A model generated the notes under the pieces. It was not told where the DNA came from and searched no databases. It saw only the letters and a list, made by a program, of their open reading frames with translations. The position numbers and the translations under genes are program-made. Shown one piece after another: positions 32,389-45,660 of a DNA stretch of 64,000 nt (position 1 is its first letter; each line of letters begins with the position of its first letter). Source of the stretch: Paramacrobiotus metropolitanus (lineage: Eukaryota > Tardigrada > Eutardigrada > Parachela > Macrobiotidae); the NCBI RefSeq assembly GCF_019649055.1, contig NW_026570242.1, forward strand, positions 558,001-622,000, read 5' to 3'.

Positions 32389-33770
32389 CAAGGTAGCCTC
32401 GCGCATCCGCGCTCGGCACTTATGTACTGGATAAAATTAGCTTTATTTTGGAAAGGTCATTAAAATATAAAAAAGTCAGAATTATGAAAAAGTTTTTTAA
32501 GACTTTGATTGTAATCGTATAAGTATAGGCTTTGATAGTCGTATTTTATAAGACGTAATGACGTTCTAACGTTTAAATTTTTGACGTTCTAACGTTTTCA
32601 TGTTCTGACGCTCTGAATTTCTGACGTTATGACGTTTAAAATTTTTTACGTTCTGATGTTCTGAGTTTCTGGCGTTCTGATATTCTGATGCTCTGACGTT
32701 CTAACGCTCTTAATTTTTTACGTTCTGACGTTCTGATATTCTGACGTTCTCAAGTTCTGACGTTCTGAATTTCTGACGTTCTTAATTTTTCACGTTCTGA
32801 CGTCTAATTGTCTGACTTTCTAAAATTTTGACGCTCTGAATTTCTGACGTTTTGACTTTCTGAATTTTTCACGTTCTGACTTATGATATTCTGACGTTCT
32901 GAATTATTGACGGTCTGACGCTTTTTATTTTTCACGTTTTGACGTTCTGATGTTATGACGATTTGATGTTTTAACGTTCTAACGTTTTTAATGTTTCATG
33001 TTCTGATAGCCTTACTTTCTGATGTTCTGACGTTCTAACGTTCCATGTTCTGAATTTTTCGCGTTGACTTGTGATATTCTGACGTTCTTAATTGTTTACG
33101 TTCTGATTACCTGACATTCTGATCTTCTGATATTTTTACGTTTTGACGTATGCAGACACTGTACAGATAAATGCGACATAAGGTGCGCTGTGCTTTACCT
33201 TTTATGGACGCTTACCAAATGAGGTAGTACTACAAGTAATTTACGTACTACTTGTACAGATATGAGTAATTTAATGTACTATGAGTAATTTACGTACTAT
33301 TAACACAATAATTATCATCTGCACTAAAAAGCTATTACTTATTTATGCATTCGCTATGGTCGGTTTAAGTCCAGCTTGGTTACCTTAAGTCGGTTACCTT
33401 TTATGGACGTGTACCAAATTAAGTAACTTACTGTTCACACAGTAAGTAGTTATCATCGTCACTAAAAGGCACGTATTTATGCATCCGCTATAGAATCTCC
33501 GTGGTTACAGTCGTTATGTTAATCGTAAGTACTTTTTATTGCTGTGCAGTGAATACTTCTTTGAGTGCTCTTTACGTTTCTTATACTTAAGACATGGTGA
33601 AACCATGTTCTGACCACTGGTTGTTTAAAAACAAACGAAAATCTATTGGCACACCTATGGAAAATATGGAATTTTTTAAGACCAAGCTGGACTTAAACTG
33701 ACCACGAGTTGTCGAGGAGATGAAAACGGCGCATAAATACGCTTTGGTCGGTAAGCTTGTATGAATACAA
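32389..33770. repeat. 1.4-kb duplicated module, copy 1
   Basis: It begins CAAGGTAGCCTCGCGCATCC and ends in GGACTTAAACTGACCACG plus TTTGGTCGGTAAGCTTGTAT. In between is a TTCTGACG minisatellite and a shared single-copy tail (GTGCGCTGTGCTTTACC). Copy 2 starts 1,848 bp downstream. Confidence 0.75.
32555..33150. repeat. TTCTGACG minisatellite, array 1
   Basis: About 600 bp of degenerate 8-bp TTCTGACG units interrupted by AATTT words. No reading frame survives. Confidence 0.85.
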
Positions 33771-34236
33771 GGTATGCCTCGCGCTCCGCGCTCGGCAAAA
33801 CCCTCTTGGACGGAAACTAATATTTGACCTCCCCACGATTTTTTCTTGAACCTGTGACCACTGGCTATTTTTCACCTTTTTCATTAAATGGTCCGTGCAA
33901 TTTCGATTTTTCTCTACATTATTGCACTAATTGCTGCCTCCGTGGCAACAATTTGTTTTACTCGTAAGAATGTACTGCAGTACCTCGCTACCACTGTACC
34001 AGTAAGTATCTAAAGAACGTGATTATATTAAGAACTCCATTTTCTATACTTAAGAACCTGTCAAATTTTCTTCTGACCAACGGCTTTCAAAACAAAATCA
34101 AAATTCAGAAGGCACACCTATGGAAAATTAGGAATTTTTCAAGACTAAGCTTGACTTAAACTGACCACGCGTCGATTTATTCATAAAAACCCAGGAAAAA
34201 TACGTTTTGAACGGTAAGACTGTATGAATATAGAGA
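33771..34236. repeat. Spacer between module copies, repeating the module tail
   Basis: The first 30 bases resemble the module head (CAAGGTATGCCTCGCGCTCC). The last 180 bp repeat the tail (CACACCTATGGAAAATTAGG, then CTTAAACTGACCACGCGTC). Confidence 0.6.
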
Positions 34237-35672
34237 CAAGGTAGCCTCGCGCATCCGCGCTCGGCACTTATGTACTGGATAGTATTAGTTTTATTTTGGA
34301 AAGGTCATTAAAAAATATGAAAGGCCAGAATTATGGAAAAAAAGGTTTTTAAGACTATGAGTCTATGATTGTAATCGTATATACGCTTTCGTAGTCGCAT
34401 CTTATAAGACGTAATCACGTTCTAGCTTTCTAAATTTTTGACATTCTAACGTTTTTAATTTATCACGTTTTGATATTTTGATGTTTTGACGTTCTGAATT
34501 TCTGACGTTCTGACGTTCTGAATTTCTGACGTTCTGACGTTTAAAATGTTCACGTTCTAATGTTCTGACGTTCTGGCGTTCTGACCTTTTGAATTTTTCA
34601 CGTTCTGACTTCTATATTCTGACGGTCTGACGTTCTTGATTTTTCAAGTTTTGACCTTTTGATGTTCTGACGTTTTGACGTTCTAACGTTCTATTTTTCA
34701 CGTTCTGACTTTCTGATATTCTGACGATCTCATGTTCTGACTTTCTGAATTTCTGACGTTCTGACGTTCTTAATTTTTCACGTTCTGACGTTCTAATTTT
34801 TCTGACGCTCTAATACTCTGACGTCCTGATGTTCTGACGTTCTGAATTTCTGACGTTCTAACGTTTTGAATTTTTCACGTTCTGACTTATATATACTGAC
34901 GTTCTGACGTTTTTAAATTTTTTAATGTTTCACGTCTGATAACCTTATTGTACAGTACTTTCTCATGTTCTGACGTACTAACGTTCTTGATTTTCTACGT
35001 TCTGACAGTTCTGATATTCTGTCGTTCTCATGTTCTGAATTTCTGTCCTTCCGACGCTTTTAATTTTTCACGTTCTGACGTTTTAGCGTCTCACGATCTG
35101 AATTTCTGACGTTCGGACATTCTAACGTTCTTAATTTCTCGCGTTCTGACTTCTGATATTCTGACGTTCTTAATTGTTCACATTCTGATTCCTGACATTC
35201 TGTTTTCTGACGTCCTGATTTTCTGATATTTTTACGTTTTCACGTAGGCAGATACTGTATATTGGACATAAGGTGCGCTGTACTTTACCCGTTATGGACG
35301 TTTACCAAATTAGGTACATAATGTATTTACGTACTACTGACACAATAATTATCGTCTACACTAAAAAGCAAGTACGAGATTTATGCATCGCATAAATACA
35401 GTCATTATGTTAAGTACTTTTTATTGATGTGCAGTGAATACCGTACTTACTTCTAATTGAGTGCTCTTTACGTTTCCTATAGTAAGTACTTAAGACCTGA
35501 TGAAACCATCTTCTGACCACTGGTTAATAAAAAAAAACAAAAATCTATTGGCAAACCTATGGAAAATATGGAATTTGTTAAGACCAAGCTGGGCTACAAC
35601 TGACCACGCGTTGACGAGTCTATAAAAACGGCGAATAAATACGTTTTGGTCGGTAAGATCGTATGAATACAA
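34237..35672. repeat. 1.4-kb duplicated module, copy 2
   Basis: It has the same head, minisatellite and tail order as copy 1, with independent changes in the minisatellite. Confidence 0.75.
34405..35240. repeat. TTCTGACG minisatellite, array 2
   Basis: About 835 bp of the same degenerate 8-bp unit. It is longer than array 1. Confidence 0.85.
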
Positions 35673-36069
35673 GGTAGCGGTCGCGCTGTTTTGTTTGAGG
35701 TAATGGAGGTGTTGAAAACGTTTTGAACAGTTTTGCCTTCAGAAATTTTAACTTCATAGAAAAATTGTGAATTTTTTATGCCGCCGTTCTAAATAAAAAA
35801 TTCCAAAGCTGCAAGAACTTAAAAATAATTGCGAAGTACCATAATTGCGAAATACCATACACTTTTCCGGAACCTTGCGCTCTTCCACTTATTTTTCTAA
35901 CTCCCATAAAATTTTCGGCGAGCCCGCCTTTAAAAATATTTTGAAATGATTAAAACTGTTTTGAACGTGTACAAATGTGCGAAAATGTACAGGTAGCACT
36001 AGCGACCCCGCTGCGCAGCACTAGCATTCTTAACCTCTTTTATTATTACTAATTTTAATAAAAAAGTTG
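35673..36069. repeat. Repeat fragment shared with 40.08 kb
   Basis: GGTCGCGCT followed by TGAGGTAATGGAGGTGTTG is also found at 40085-40130 (GGTCGCGCTAGCGC, CGAGGTAATGGAGGTCTTC). The remainder is AT-rich and unrecognised. Confidence 0.5.
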
Positions 36070-37181
<1,112 letters not shown>

Positions 37182-37194
37182 ATTAATTAAAAAG

Positions 37195-38123
37195 TGGTAA
37201 GTTTTTAAAATTGCTTGTAGAGTTATGGTAGATTGTACCGAACCATTTTTGACAGTAGTTTTCCGGCAGAATTTCCGGAGATTTCGCATAGCGTGACCTT
37301 TGGTTTGTTCGTTAAAGAGTTTTGTTCGTCGGAGAATTTCTTTAATTTTTCTGTCGGACTATTTCTGTCAAACGTGGAATCGCTGAAATACAGAGGTATT
37401 GGCCCCGCTACACGGGGGTCAGCTTAGGAAATAGGAGGTGTTTAAGAATTTAGAGTGACAAAATTCAAGTTCCAAAATAAAAAAGTTGCAAATTACCGAG
37501 TTACGGGTAAAGCAAACCATTACTTAAATAAATTACAAAAAATCAAAGTTTCACCGATTCTTTGGACAAAAATTTTTGAATTTCTTTCAGACCTGACCTT
37601 TGTTCGTCCATAAATCTCAGTCTAGAAATAGTCTCCAAACTTGTAAGTATCAGATGGGTTGGCTGAAAAAACGTTTGACATGCGCGTGCAGACCTGCGAA
37701 GTTCCCAACAAAATTACTGTTTTGAGTGCCTTAAAGTCGATAAAATAATTACATACAAATACACCAGCTGTAATACAGGAACACATATGAATGGCTTATT
37801 TTTGCAACTTTTAGGACAAATTGTTGGAAAATGAAGCAGTTGCTAAGCTGAGCATGCGATCCGTATCTGTAAGAACTTGTAAGTACCACAAGTCATTCTC
37901 ATGGAAATTTCTAGAAGCTTTTGGAAACTACTGCTTAAGTACTGCGAAAACTTTAAAGAATTTTAGAAACTTTTTTGCACGGCTGAACATTTTTTAAAAC
38001 TGCAAATGAATCTCTTCTGACATGTGTCTGAATTTTTAGTAAAATTTGGAGCTAGAATATATGAGTCTGAAATTAGTTTTGGAATTACAAAAGTAAAAAG
38101 ACGTAATAGTGTATAACTCTTAA
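37195..38123. repeat. 0.9-kb duplication, copy 2
   Basis: A direct-repeat partner of 36070-36962. The TA array sits exactly between the copies. Confidence 0.8.
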
Positions 38124-38125
38124 GA

Positions 38126-38330
38126 CAAGGTAGCCTCGTGCATCCGCGCTCGGCACTTAATTACTGGAAATTATGAATATTTTCAAAGGATACATAAGGA
38201 TACGGGATATTATAAAACTTTTGGATAAAAATATGGAATTTTTTAGACAAAGCTGGACTTAAACTGACCACGAGTTATTGAGGAGTTAAAAACGGCGCAT
38301 AAATACGCTTTGGTCGGTAAGCTTGTATGA
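38126..38330. repeat. Internally deleted copy of the 1.4-kb module
   Basis: Head (CAAGGTAGCCTCGTGCATCC) and tail (GGACTTAAACTGACCACGAG, TTTGGTCGGTAAGCTTGTAT) are joined with the minisatellite missing. Confidence 0.7.
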
Positions 38331-38425
38331 AATTTTAATTCATCTTCTGTGTACAGTGTAGTACATTTCACACTGACAGTCACAAGTTTCCATAAAAGTG
38401 AAAGAATTATACTGAATACACAGCC

Positions 38426-40005
38426 TCAGCCGACTACGGAAATGGGCGGCCTAATCACACAGAACATTTCGTCTAAGTTGGCCGATGCTGGTGCTGTTCC
38501 CATGACAGAGGCCGCGTTCCCGCGTTGGACGTCAATGCTGATCCGTTGGCGCAAAAACTCCGTCGCCCGTACCTCGCCTGTTCCCTGTTGTATCATCTTC
38601 CCGACTTTGGTCACCAAACGAGAAGCATCCGGTCCGAGTGGTCCAAGTGTTTCGACGCCAAATGCGCGGAACAGGTAATCTCGATAATCTCGAGTGAGTT
38701 CCCGATACTTCGCCACTTTATCCTGCTCTGCGCGCGCCGCGGCTGCTCCCGCTTGCTTCGATGTTGCCGCGATGTGCGACAAAGCTACCGTGCACACGCA
38801 TGTGGCGTCCCAGGTCAACATCTTTCCTCTTTCCCATGGGACCAAAGTCACTCCGTCGGGGCGCTTGCCATTGGTTAGGCAAGTACCAGGTGGTTCCAGT
38901 TCCGTTTCAATACCGGCGGAAGCAAAGGCGCGCTTTAAAGTGACATTGATGCAGCTGTGCCTGGGCTTCCGGCCCCGGCTTTTTTTACAACTCAGGCCAT
39001 GGTATCCTCGCGCATCGGCCCATTCACCACAATTGCAACGGTGTGGAATGGTGACTGGTACGCCGAGACGCAGGCCGACAGCAATTCTGAGTGTGGTGTC
39101 GTTTAGGAAGTTACCGAGGGATGCGGCTGGAAGTGCTTCCAGCCATGCGCCATTATCCTTAGTGCTCACACCTCGAAGACGGGCTTCACTTGACATGTCT
39201 GACTGAGCTGCCGCCAGGAGGGTTTCCACCGTGCCGTGGATGATCGGTTCATCCCAAATCTTCTGGTGTTTTCTGGTTTCGAAGGCCGGAAGGTCCGCTT
39301 TGGTCATTTGTTGCCACTCTTCTGCGGCGTCGCAACAATAAATTTCCGGGTCGAAATCAACTAACTCGCTAGTCAGTTTAGCCACTGAGTAAGCCGAGGC
39401 CAAAAAGGCCGAAAGGGCCAGCTTCTCAATGCTCCGGATTCCGAGACCACCCTGTGAGACGGGAAGTGCCGCTTGCATCCATATGGCTTCGGTAATGTTC
39501 ACATTGGTAATTCTCGACAGACAGTCTATGATCATTTTGTCGAACTGTCGCAACAACTCCGTTTGCAGGTAGCACCGCGCAGTTCGCAACCTGTAAATCA
39601 TTCTTACCGGACCCATGCTGCATTTCAAAAGGTACAACGCGTGGTGGGCAGGCAGCAGTGTTAAGCGCTGTGTCATCCTGGCAATCTTCTCCGTTTCAAC
39701 AGCAAGGGTGCCTGAAACCGCGTCATCGTGGAGTGGCGCGCCGAGGTAGTTCAACTCGTTCAGGTGCGGCAACTGCAAGTCAGAGAACGATTGGAGAAAT
39801 GCGTCAGTTACCCTTTGGCGATCGGCTTCGGACCCTCCGATCACTACCAATTCGCATTTGGCGATGTTCAAATGCAGCCCGGCATTTTTCAACGCTTCCT
39901 GCAGAGTACATAGGTCATCGTACACGTCATCAGGGTCTCCTCCAAGCGCATCGTCATCCAAAAAGCTCTCGCGAAATTTTGATTTCAGATGGCGGTGTGG
40001 TTTGA
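38426..40005 (-). pseudogene. LINE reverse transcriptase C-terminal half, open frame
   Basis: This is the best-preserved LINE copy, an open frame of about 525 residues without its 5' end. It starts at the catalytic FLDD motif (the YxDD equivalent) and continues through GLHLNIAKCELVVIGG (motif D region) and LPVSQGGLGIRS. A Cys/His segment follows (CNCGEWADARGYHGLSC), then GKRPDGVTLVPWERGKMLTW with a following Asp, and the tail ends RISIDVQRGN. The R-P-D...D pattern after a Cys-His cluster resembles the C-terminal restriction-like endonuclease of R2/R4-type LINEs; that assignment is inference. Motifs upstream of FLDD are lost, so it cannot be active. The listed frame extends to 40075, but the sequence right of about 40005 is unrelated AT-rich DNA. 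Confidence 0.85.
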
Positions 40006-42011
40006 TGGTGGCGAGGCAGTATAATGAATATAATGAATATAAAGTATGAATACAAAGATAAAGATATAAAGACAAGTACTTATCGGTCGCGCTAGCGCGC
40101 GACCAGTCGTGTTCGAGGTAATGGAGGTCTTCAATTTCAGGAATCGTTTCTAATTTGCACTGTTTAATTCGATTTTTATTTTTTTTATTTTTTCCATTTA
40201 TTTTAATTTATAGTTATTTTTCCATTTATTATTTTACTCTATTTATTCTCAGTTAAGAAATGTTCCTCGGTTCAATATTTTATTGATTTGTATTTATCAG
40301 TTATTTTATACTTTCTATTATTTTAGTATTTTTTGTTATTCACGAATTCTAATTATTGCTATTGGTACTGACTGGACATACACCACCGGACAGCCACCAC
40401 TCTCCAGTGAAAAGAGCCTGCTAGTGATTACGACACCGAACTAGTGATAGCGTAGAAAGTGATAGTGTCCAGCGCAGTCGCACTATGAGTTTGGCATTTA
40501 ATACCTTATTAACGCGGTATGCGTAGTATACTTTGTACCTTGTACGTACGTCGTAGTAAACGTACGGTTTACCTCTTCTCATCTAAAGCTTTTGATCGCT
40601 AATTCTGTCACCGATTCTGCTTGTGTCGATTAGTCTGATTGTGAGCACGAGTTTGAATTGAGTCTTGGATTTGGCAGATCTGTGCGCAGTGTGTGCAGAT
40701 TTGATAGTGCTGGCTGGAGAGTCTGTATGCAGTGTGTGCAGTCTTCAGATTATGATTAAAGGTTATGAGATCCTGAGTGACCTTCCTGTGGCGAAAGCAT
40801 TAGTGTGAACCTGCGGGAAGTCACATAGAATCTGGATGACTACATCATCCAGACATTGGTTGTGAGCGTAGGAGTTAGGAGCAGATCACCGTTCAGAAAA
40901 GAGTCCCACTCTACCGACTGTGTGTGGTTGGTCATCTAGTACGGTAGTCGTAGTGCGACTGCCGTATAGCATGTCATTATAGACGATGAAATTTCGGGTT
41001 TGTTTTCGGGTGAGAGGATAGGCAAAGCTGAGAGTGTTTATAGATTTTACTTTTTTATTTTCCTTAATTTATTGTGTGCCTTTGGTTTTAGTGGATAGTT
41101 TAGAATTTAATACCTCATAGACAATGAAATTCCGGTGATAGACAATTACTGTAGACAATGAAAATCCGAAAGTTTTTTTTCCGGGTGTGAGGATGTAAGA
41201 AAATCATCTGCACAGCCAATGGTTATGCGGTTAAGCAAATCATTTAATGAGAGAACCATAAAATAATTTGCATTAAAATCTAGCTTTTGCGCTGTTATGA
41301 TGTACCGATCATGCCTCGCCGAAATAATTATAGTTGTTACACTGATATTTACGTCATTCGAAATCAAACAATGTGGCCGTCGACTACTAGGAATGCGGAG
41401 GCGAAGCCGAGGGTTTTTATCAATTTTACTTTTTCGTTTTCCTCAATTTATTATGTGCTTTTAGTTTTAAAACAATGTCTTTTGTACTGCCAAATTTAGT
41501 GTAACACTTGCACGAGCAAGCTTCTGTTTTGCAGCTTTCATTATATATTTATTATTAAGCAGAAGTACGTATTGCACGGTTTGCACCTTGTATCAGTTGC
41601 TAAGCCAGGTACGCATCCAAGTATCCAATAAATATGTAGCAAAAGTTAATAAGTAACATGTGGTTAACATGTAACATGTGCTTAAGTAAGTACTGTTAGA
41701 TCTTTAAAAGATTTTTCAAACCTTTTTGAAATTGCTATAATTTTTTTCAAAAGCGTCTTGATCCATTCTGCTTAGTGCTTGATTTTTCTAAAAAAATTTT
41801 AAACTTATCCTTTGAATATTGAATTACTTCTTGAATTGCAAACTTTTTAAGAGATAATAGTGTATAAATCTTAAGATAAGATAAGATAAAGACAGACCAT
41901 GTGAACGTACGAGTACTTACACGTTGGAACTTTGTAGTTGTTGTTTTGTTATTGTTGCATTGTTGTTGCAATCGCTATAAGCAACTTGCAGTGATAAAAC
42001 AACAGTGTTGC
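40006..42011. other. Stretch with no recognised gene
   Basis: It contains a short hairpin (GGTCGCGC-TAGC-GCGCGACC, about 40085-40104) and, near 41855, an end similar to the 0.9-kb repeats (ATAGTGTATAAATCTTAAGA) followed by AAGAT repeats. Nothing else was recognised. Confidence 0.35.
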
Positions 42012-42185
42012 TATGACAGTGAGCGATGTAGGCAGCGGGAGGTCATATTGTGTACTAGATGACTGCCACAGTTTTAGAAGATTTGTTATATATCAGATTT
42101 CTTTATATATTTATTATATAAGCATATTACTACGGTTTTATGCTCTCTTGCGCACAACACCCAATAAAACGACGTATTAAAAATC
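42012..42185. repeat. Tandem duplication unit 1 with empty insertion site
   Basis: A 174-bp unit from TATGACAGTGAGCGATGTAG to ATAAAACGACGTATTAAAAA. It contains the unoccupied site GTCATATTGTGTAC (ATT at 42046-42048), which is filled by a transposon in unit 2. Confidence 0.9.
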
Positions 42186-43082
42186 TATGACAGTGAGCGA
42201 TGTAGGCAGCGGGAGGTCATATTAGTACTACTCGAAAGGCACTTTAAATGCGTTCTGTAAGATACAGAGCCGGGAGTTCTGTAAAAATGAATCTACCAAT
42301 GGTACAGCGCTGAATCTTATAGAGCGTTACAGAGCAACGAGACCACGGACTCTAAAAGCGCCCAGTTACCGTTGACCAATTTGGTCAACGATTTATTTAT
42401 TTTTCACAACAATTTTGTGGACGTTTCCTTTCTGTTTTTCTGGCGATTTTAAGTTTTATTAAGTTGAAGAAATCAGACGACTGGTGAAAAAGCGAAACGC
42501 AATTGCACGTAAAGTACGTCGAGGTGGAATTTCACCATTCCTCGCGCTGACGGCTATGGCAAGAAGTTGCCTGTTGCCATCGATACAAATTCAAACATCA
42601 AACATGCACAGTCGGAGGCAGCCTAAAAACAGTGAACAAAGCAGAACTGGAATGTTGATTCGATAGAAACAATTAAATTCCCGTTAGTTACACCCTCAAA
42701 TCTGGAAAATTAAAAATAGGACTTTTGACGTACAGCGGACTGTGCATCCACATCAAAAAATAAATTTGACCTAGCAAGAAATGCGAGTTCTGTATCGTAG
42801 CGGAGCTAGGAGAGTTCCTTTTAGATACAGAACACTTTAACTCAGACGTCCAATCAGCGGTAAGGGGTGGTATCAAAAGTTACAGAACTTCCGGCTCTGT
42901 ATCTTACAGAACACAGTTTAAAGTGCGTTTCGAGTAGTACTATTGTGTACTAGATGACTGCCACAGTTTTAGAAGATTTGTTATATATCAGATTTCTTTA
43001 TATATTTATTATATAAGTATATTACTACGGTTTTGTGCTTTCTCTTGCGCACAACACCCAATAAAACGACGTATTAAAAATC
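42186..43082. repeat. Tandem duplication unit 2, interrupted
   Basis: It is the same 174-bp unit split at ATT by the element 42224-42941. The flanks rejoin exactly to the empty site of unit 1. Confidence 0.9.
42224..42941. mobile_element. Inverted-repeat element with 3-bp target duplication, copy A
   Basis: 718 bp. The left end AGTACTACTCGAAAGGCACT and the inverted right end AGTACTACTCGAAACGCACT are followed by the shared GTTCTGTAAGATACAGAGCC. ATT is duplicated at 42221-42223 and 42942-42944. The untouched tandem neighbour confirms the borders. No transposase was seen, and the superfamily is unknown. Confidence 0.93.
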
Positions 43083-44493
43083 CAGCAGGCGAATGTCATA
43101 ATACTGTGACAGTCTGCAATTTGTACTGCAAGCCAGCCATGCTTTTGTACATGTACATGCATAGCCAGCCATTTTGAGCTACGTTGCGAGTGCGCATCAA
43201 AAATGCATAGTGCAAATGTTGGTTTTGTCTACATTTTGTTAACAATTCGCCATTGTTGTTTTTTTACGCCTGTTGGACGCCGGAGAGGTACGATAATGGA
43301 TTGAATACGAGACTTTAACCTGCTCTGTCCATCAGGACAAAAAAGTAAAGAATTTGGCACGACCAGCTGTTTGAATAGTTTAACCAAGGGCCGTAGCAAG
43401 GTCCAAAGCGTAACAGGGTAGGCGAAATTTGCCCATGCTGATTGAGCCCAATTCCGTCTGCGCCTTAAAAATTCCATAAATTGTGGGCACGCCTCCTTGT
43501 GCACCAGTTTTCAGTAAGAGGGCGGGGCACGCGTCAACTGGTTACCACTAGCAGGGGCGAATGTAGCCCAAATTTTACGGGTGAACATGTCAATCCGTTA
43601 GGATAGCAAATATTATTTCTAGTACAAAGTAAGTAGACATTTTTTTGTTCGTTATTTCAGAAACTTTGCCAATAAAGTATTTTCGATGTGGCGCAGTCGA
43701 TAATTTGTGCTCGGATTACTTGAATTTGGGGAGATCTTCGCGCGCAGCTTAGCTGATGAAGATGTTGTTTTGCCCTGAGAATGTTCAAAAAATCTTAAAA
43801 GTTTTCATCATGGTATACCGTAACTAAAAATCTGCTGTGTTTTATATACACAGCGTAGGAATTTATTATTTAAACGGCCGATGACCGTACCGCTCACACC
43901 AAACTCCGTACCGTAGGACCGTACCGTAGGACCGCTCACACCAAACTCCGCTCCAGAAGGACTGTCATAATTTATGCGCTTAAAATCCGTACAACAAGAT
44001 CCGTAGAAGTACTCGTAGCAATCTTTGAGGCCAAGAAGTAGACAGTAATGCTACGGCCACACTTCAAGTGCGAAGGCCTTCGCACTTTGCGAAGACGAAA
44101 AGTTTTAATAAGTGTGAGCGCAGAATGTTCTAAGGGAGCTTTCACATCGAACAAAAAGTGTGAGCGGCTTTCGCACTTTTTTCTTAAAACATGTGTGAAG
44201 AGCGTCTTCGCACCATTTTTGGTGGGAGGGGACTTTCTTCCTCTTTCGCACAAGTGCGAACGGTTGACCAATACCATGCAACCGGATACAACTGAGGGCA
44301 CAACAAACAGCACTATTCTAATATTTCTAAATAACGAAACACTTACTTTTAGAACCGACGTATAGTTTTATTAATTCGTATCTGGAGGATGCTAGTTTCT
44401 TGTAGAAACTGCATGATATACGTTGCAGAGTTATCGCTTCTACCGTTGCAGAGTTACGAGTATCATAATCTTTAAATATTGTTTTGGTTGCAG
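43083..44493. other. Intronic stretch with short repeats
   Basis: At 43893-43965 CCGCTCACACCAAACTCCG occurs twice with CGTACCGTAGGAC reiterated between. At 44048-44270 the words AAGTGCGAA/TTCGCACTT and AGTGTGAGCG recur in both orientations, suggesting a decayed inverted-repeat element. Confidence 0.4.
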
Positions 44494-44880
44494 TTTCGGA
44501 ATCGAAGTTGCAGGTGGTGCATTTTTCTCTTGACACAATCTCCAGCTTGAACGAATCGAAGTCCGCCACACACAATATTACTATTGCATTTCCTCATGGA
44601 GCAGAAAAAAGTGCCAACACTTTTGGACAGCCTTTTAAAGGTGGCCTTGTCTTAGACGGGACTGACCAATTTGGCCAGATACACCAGCCTCCTGTTTGGC
44701 TGATTGATTTGGACGAAGCTGAATTTGGATTTACTGTTACAATCCAATACAAACTAAATGCCAAACCTTCGAAACCGACGTACATCATTTCAACCAAGCA
44801 CCGAATCTTCGATTCTGCAAATGTTGCCGGTTTAGGGCTTATGGTGAATTCAGCTACGAATGAACTGGAAATACAATGCG
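44494..44880 (+). CDS. REJ/polycystin-like receptor: laminin-G-like domain, first half
   Basis: The acceptor TTTTGGTTGCAG (44493) opens the exon in phase 1, and a consensus GTGAGT donor (44881) closes it in phase 1. The 129 codons include FKGGLVLDGTDQFGQIHQPP, then FGFTVTIQYKL, then a YIIST strand and a GLGLMV strand. This is the beta-sandwich pattern of laminin-G/concanavalin-like domains, which bind extracellular ligands such as glycans or matrix proteins. The N-terminal 40 residues are a linker. A neighbouring AG (GAAGTTGCAG, 44513) is a weaker alternative start. The next exon completes the domain in the same phase. Confidence 0.85.
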
Positions 44881-44941
44881 GTGAGTTTTTTTACTTTTTC
44901 CAGAAAGTATGACAAAGTTATTACAAAATCTGGTGTAGGTT

Positions 44942-45316
44942 GTGAAATCTAAATTTGGTCATAATAACACACAAAACATTGCAGATGTTTTAACACAAAA
45001 CATTGCAGATAGGTTAGACCCGGTACAAATACAAATTAAGCACCAGGTCGAAAGCACCAAACAAAACAAAGCCATAGCAAAACAATTCCTCTATACTATC
45101 CTGATCGGAATTACAGTAGCACTCAGCATACAGACCGCCTTGGAGTTGTATTTGGGTAGAAAGCCGCTGCCTGATAAATTCTTTTGCACGTTTCTAGCCT
45201 GCGGCAGTGGTATTGTCATTTCCGATTTTATCTACAGGCTTTCTGTTTCCGTCTTCCCACGGCACATAGATTTTCAACTCTTACGGTGTGAAATTATATT
45301 ACGGTTGTGGCCGTAG
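44942..45316 (+). CDS. Intronic ORF with two possible membrane segments
   Basis: A 124-residue frame lies wholly inside the intron between the two laminin-G exons. It begins with a duplicated NTQNIADVLTQNIAD stretch. Two hydrophobic segments follow (FLYTILIGITVALSIQ and FFCTFLACGSGIVISDFIY). I do not recognise the family. It might be a captured small gene or an accident of composition; no start-context or poly(A) evidence exists. It cannot be part of the host mRNA without breaking the phase-1 junction that otherwise works. Confidence 0.25.
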   Translation: MKSKFGHNNTQNIADVLTQNIADRLDPVQIQIKHQVESTKQNKAIAKQFLYTILIGITVALSIQTALELYLGRKPLPDKFFCTFLACGSGIVISDFIYRLSVSVFPRHIDFQLLRCEIILRLWP

Positions 45317-45660
45317 CCAAGGCTACCGATCACTTCGACCGTTTTCATTTCGGCCACGTTCATTTCGGCCAACGTGGTCGTTTTTCGGGCGCCATTCACT
45401 TCGGCCACAGTACATTTTGGCCGAAATACGGTTTAAGAAAACATTCATTCTGTATCGTGGCCCGTGGGAGTTCTCGGGGTCGGCCTACTTGGCCTTTGCC
45501 GCCCATTTGCCTTTCCCGTTTCACTTTGCCTTTTACAACTGTACCTTTGCCTTCCCATTTGCCGCCGTCAAAACCTTTGCCGCTTCGATTTACCGTCGAA
45601 AAATGTCGTTCACAAAGCCTTTGCCGTTGATTAACCGTTACAAGATAAATTACCGTCTGC
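45310..45660. repeat. TTCATTTCGGCCA and CTTTGCC low-complexity repeats
   Basis: Four variants of TTCATTTCGGCCA occur at 45346-45425. About ten CTTTGCC/ATTTGCC words occur at 45490-45630. The first block shares a 20-base word, in reverse, with about 4480. Confidence 0.6.

Noticed and set aside
38525-39206. Plus-strand frames opposite the 38.4-40.0 kb LINE
   Set aside because: They are antisense shadows of the reverse transcriptase frame.
43662-43755. Possible exon after TTATTTCAG with CGAVDNLCSDYLNL
   Set aside because: The frame is open and in phase 1, but no usable GT donor precedes the stop.
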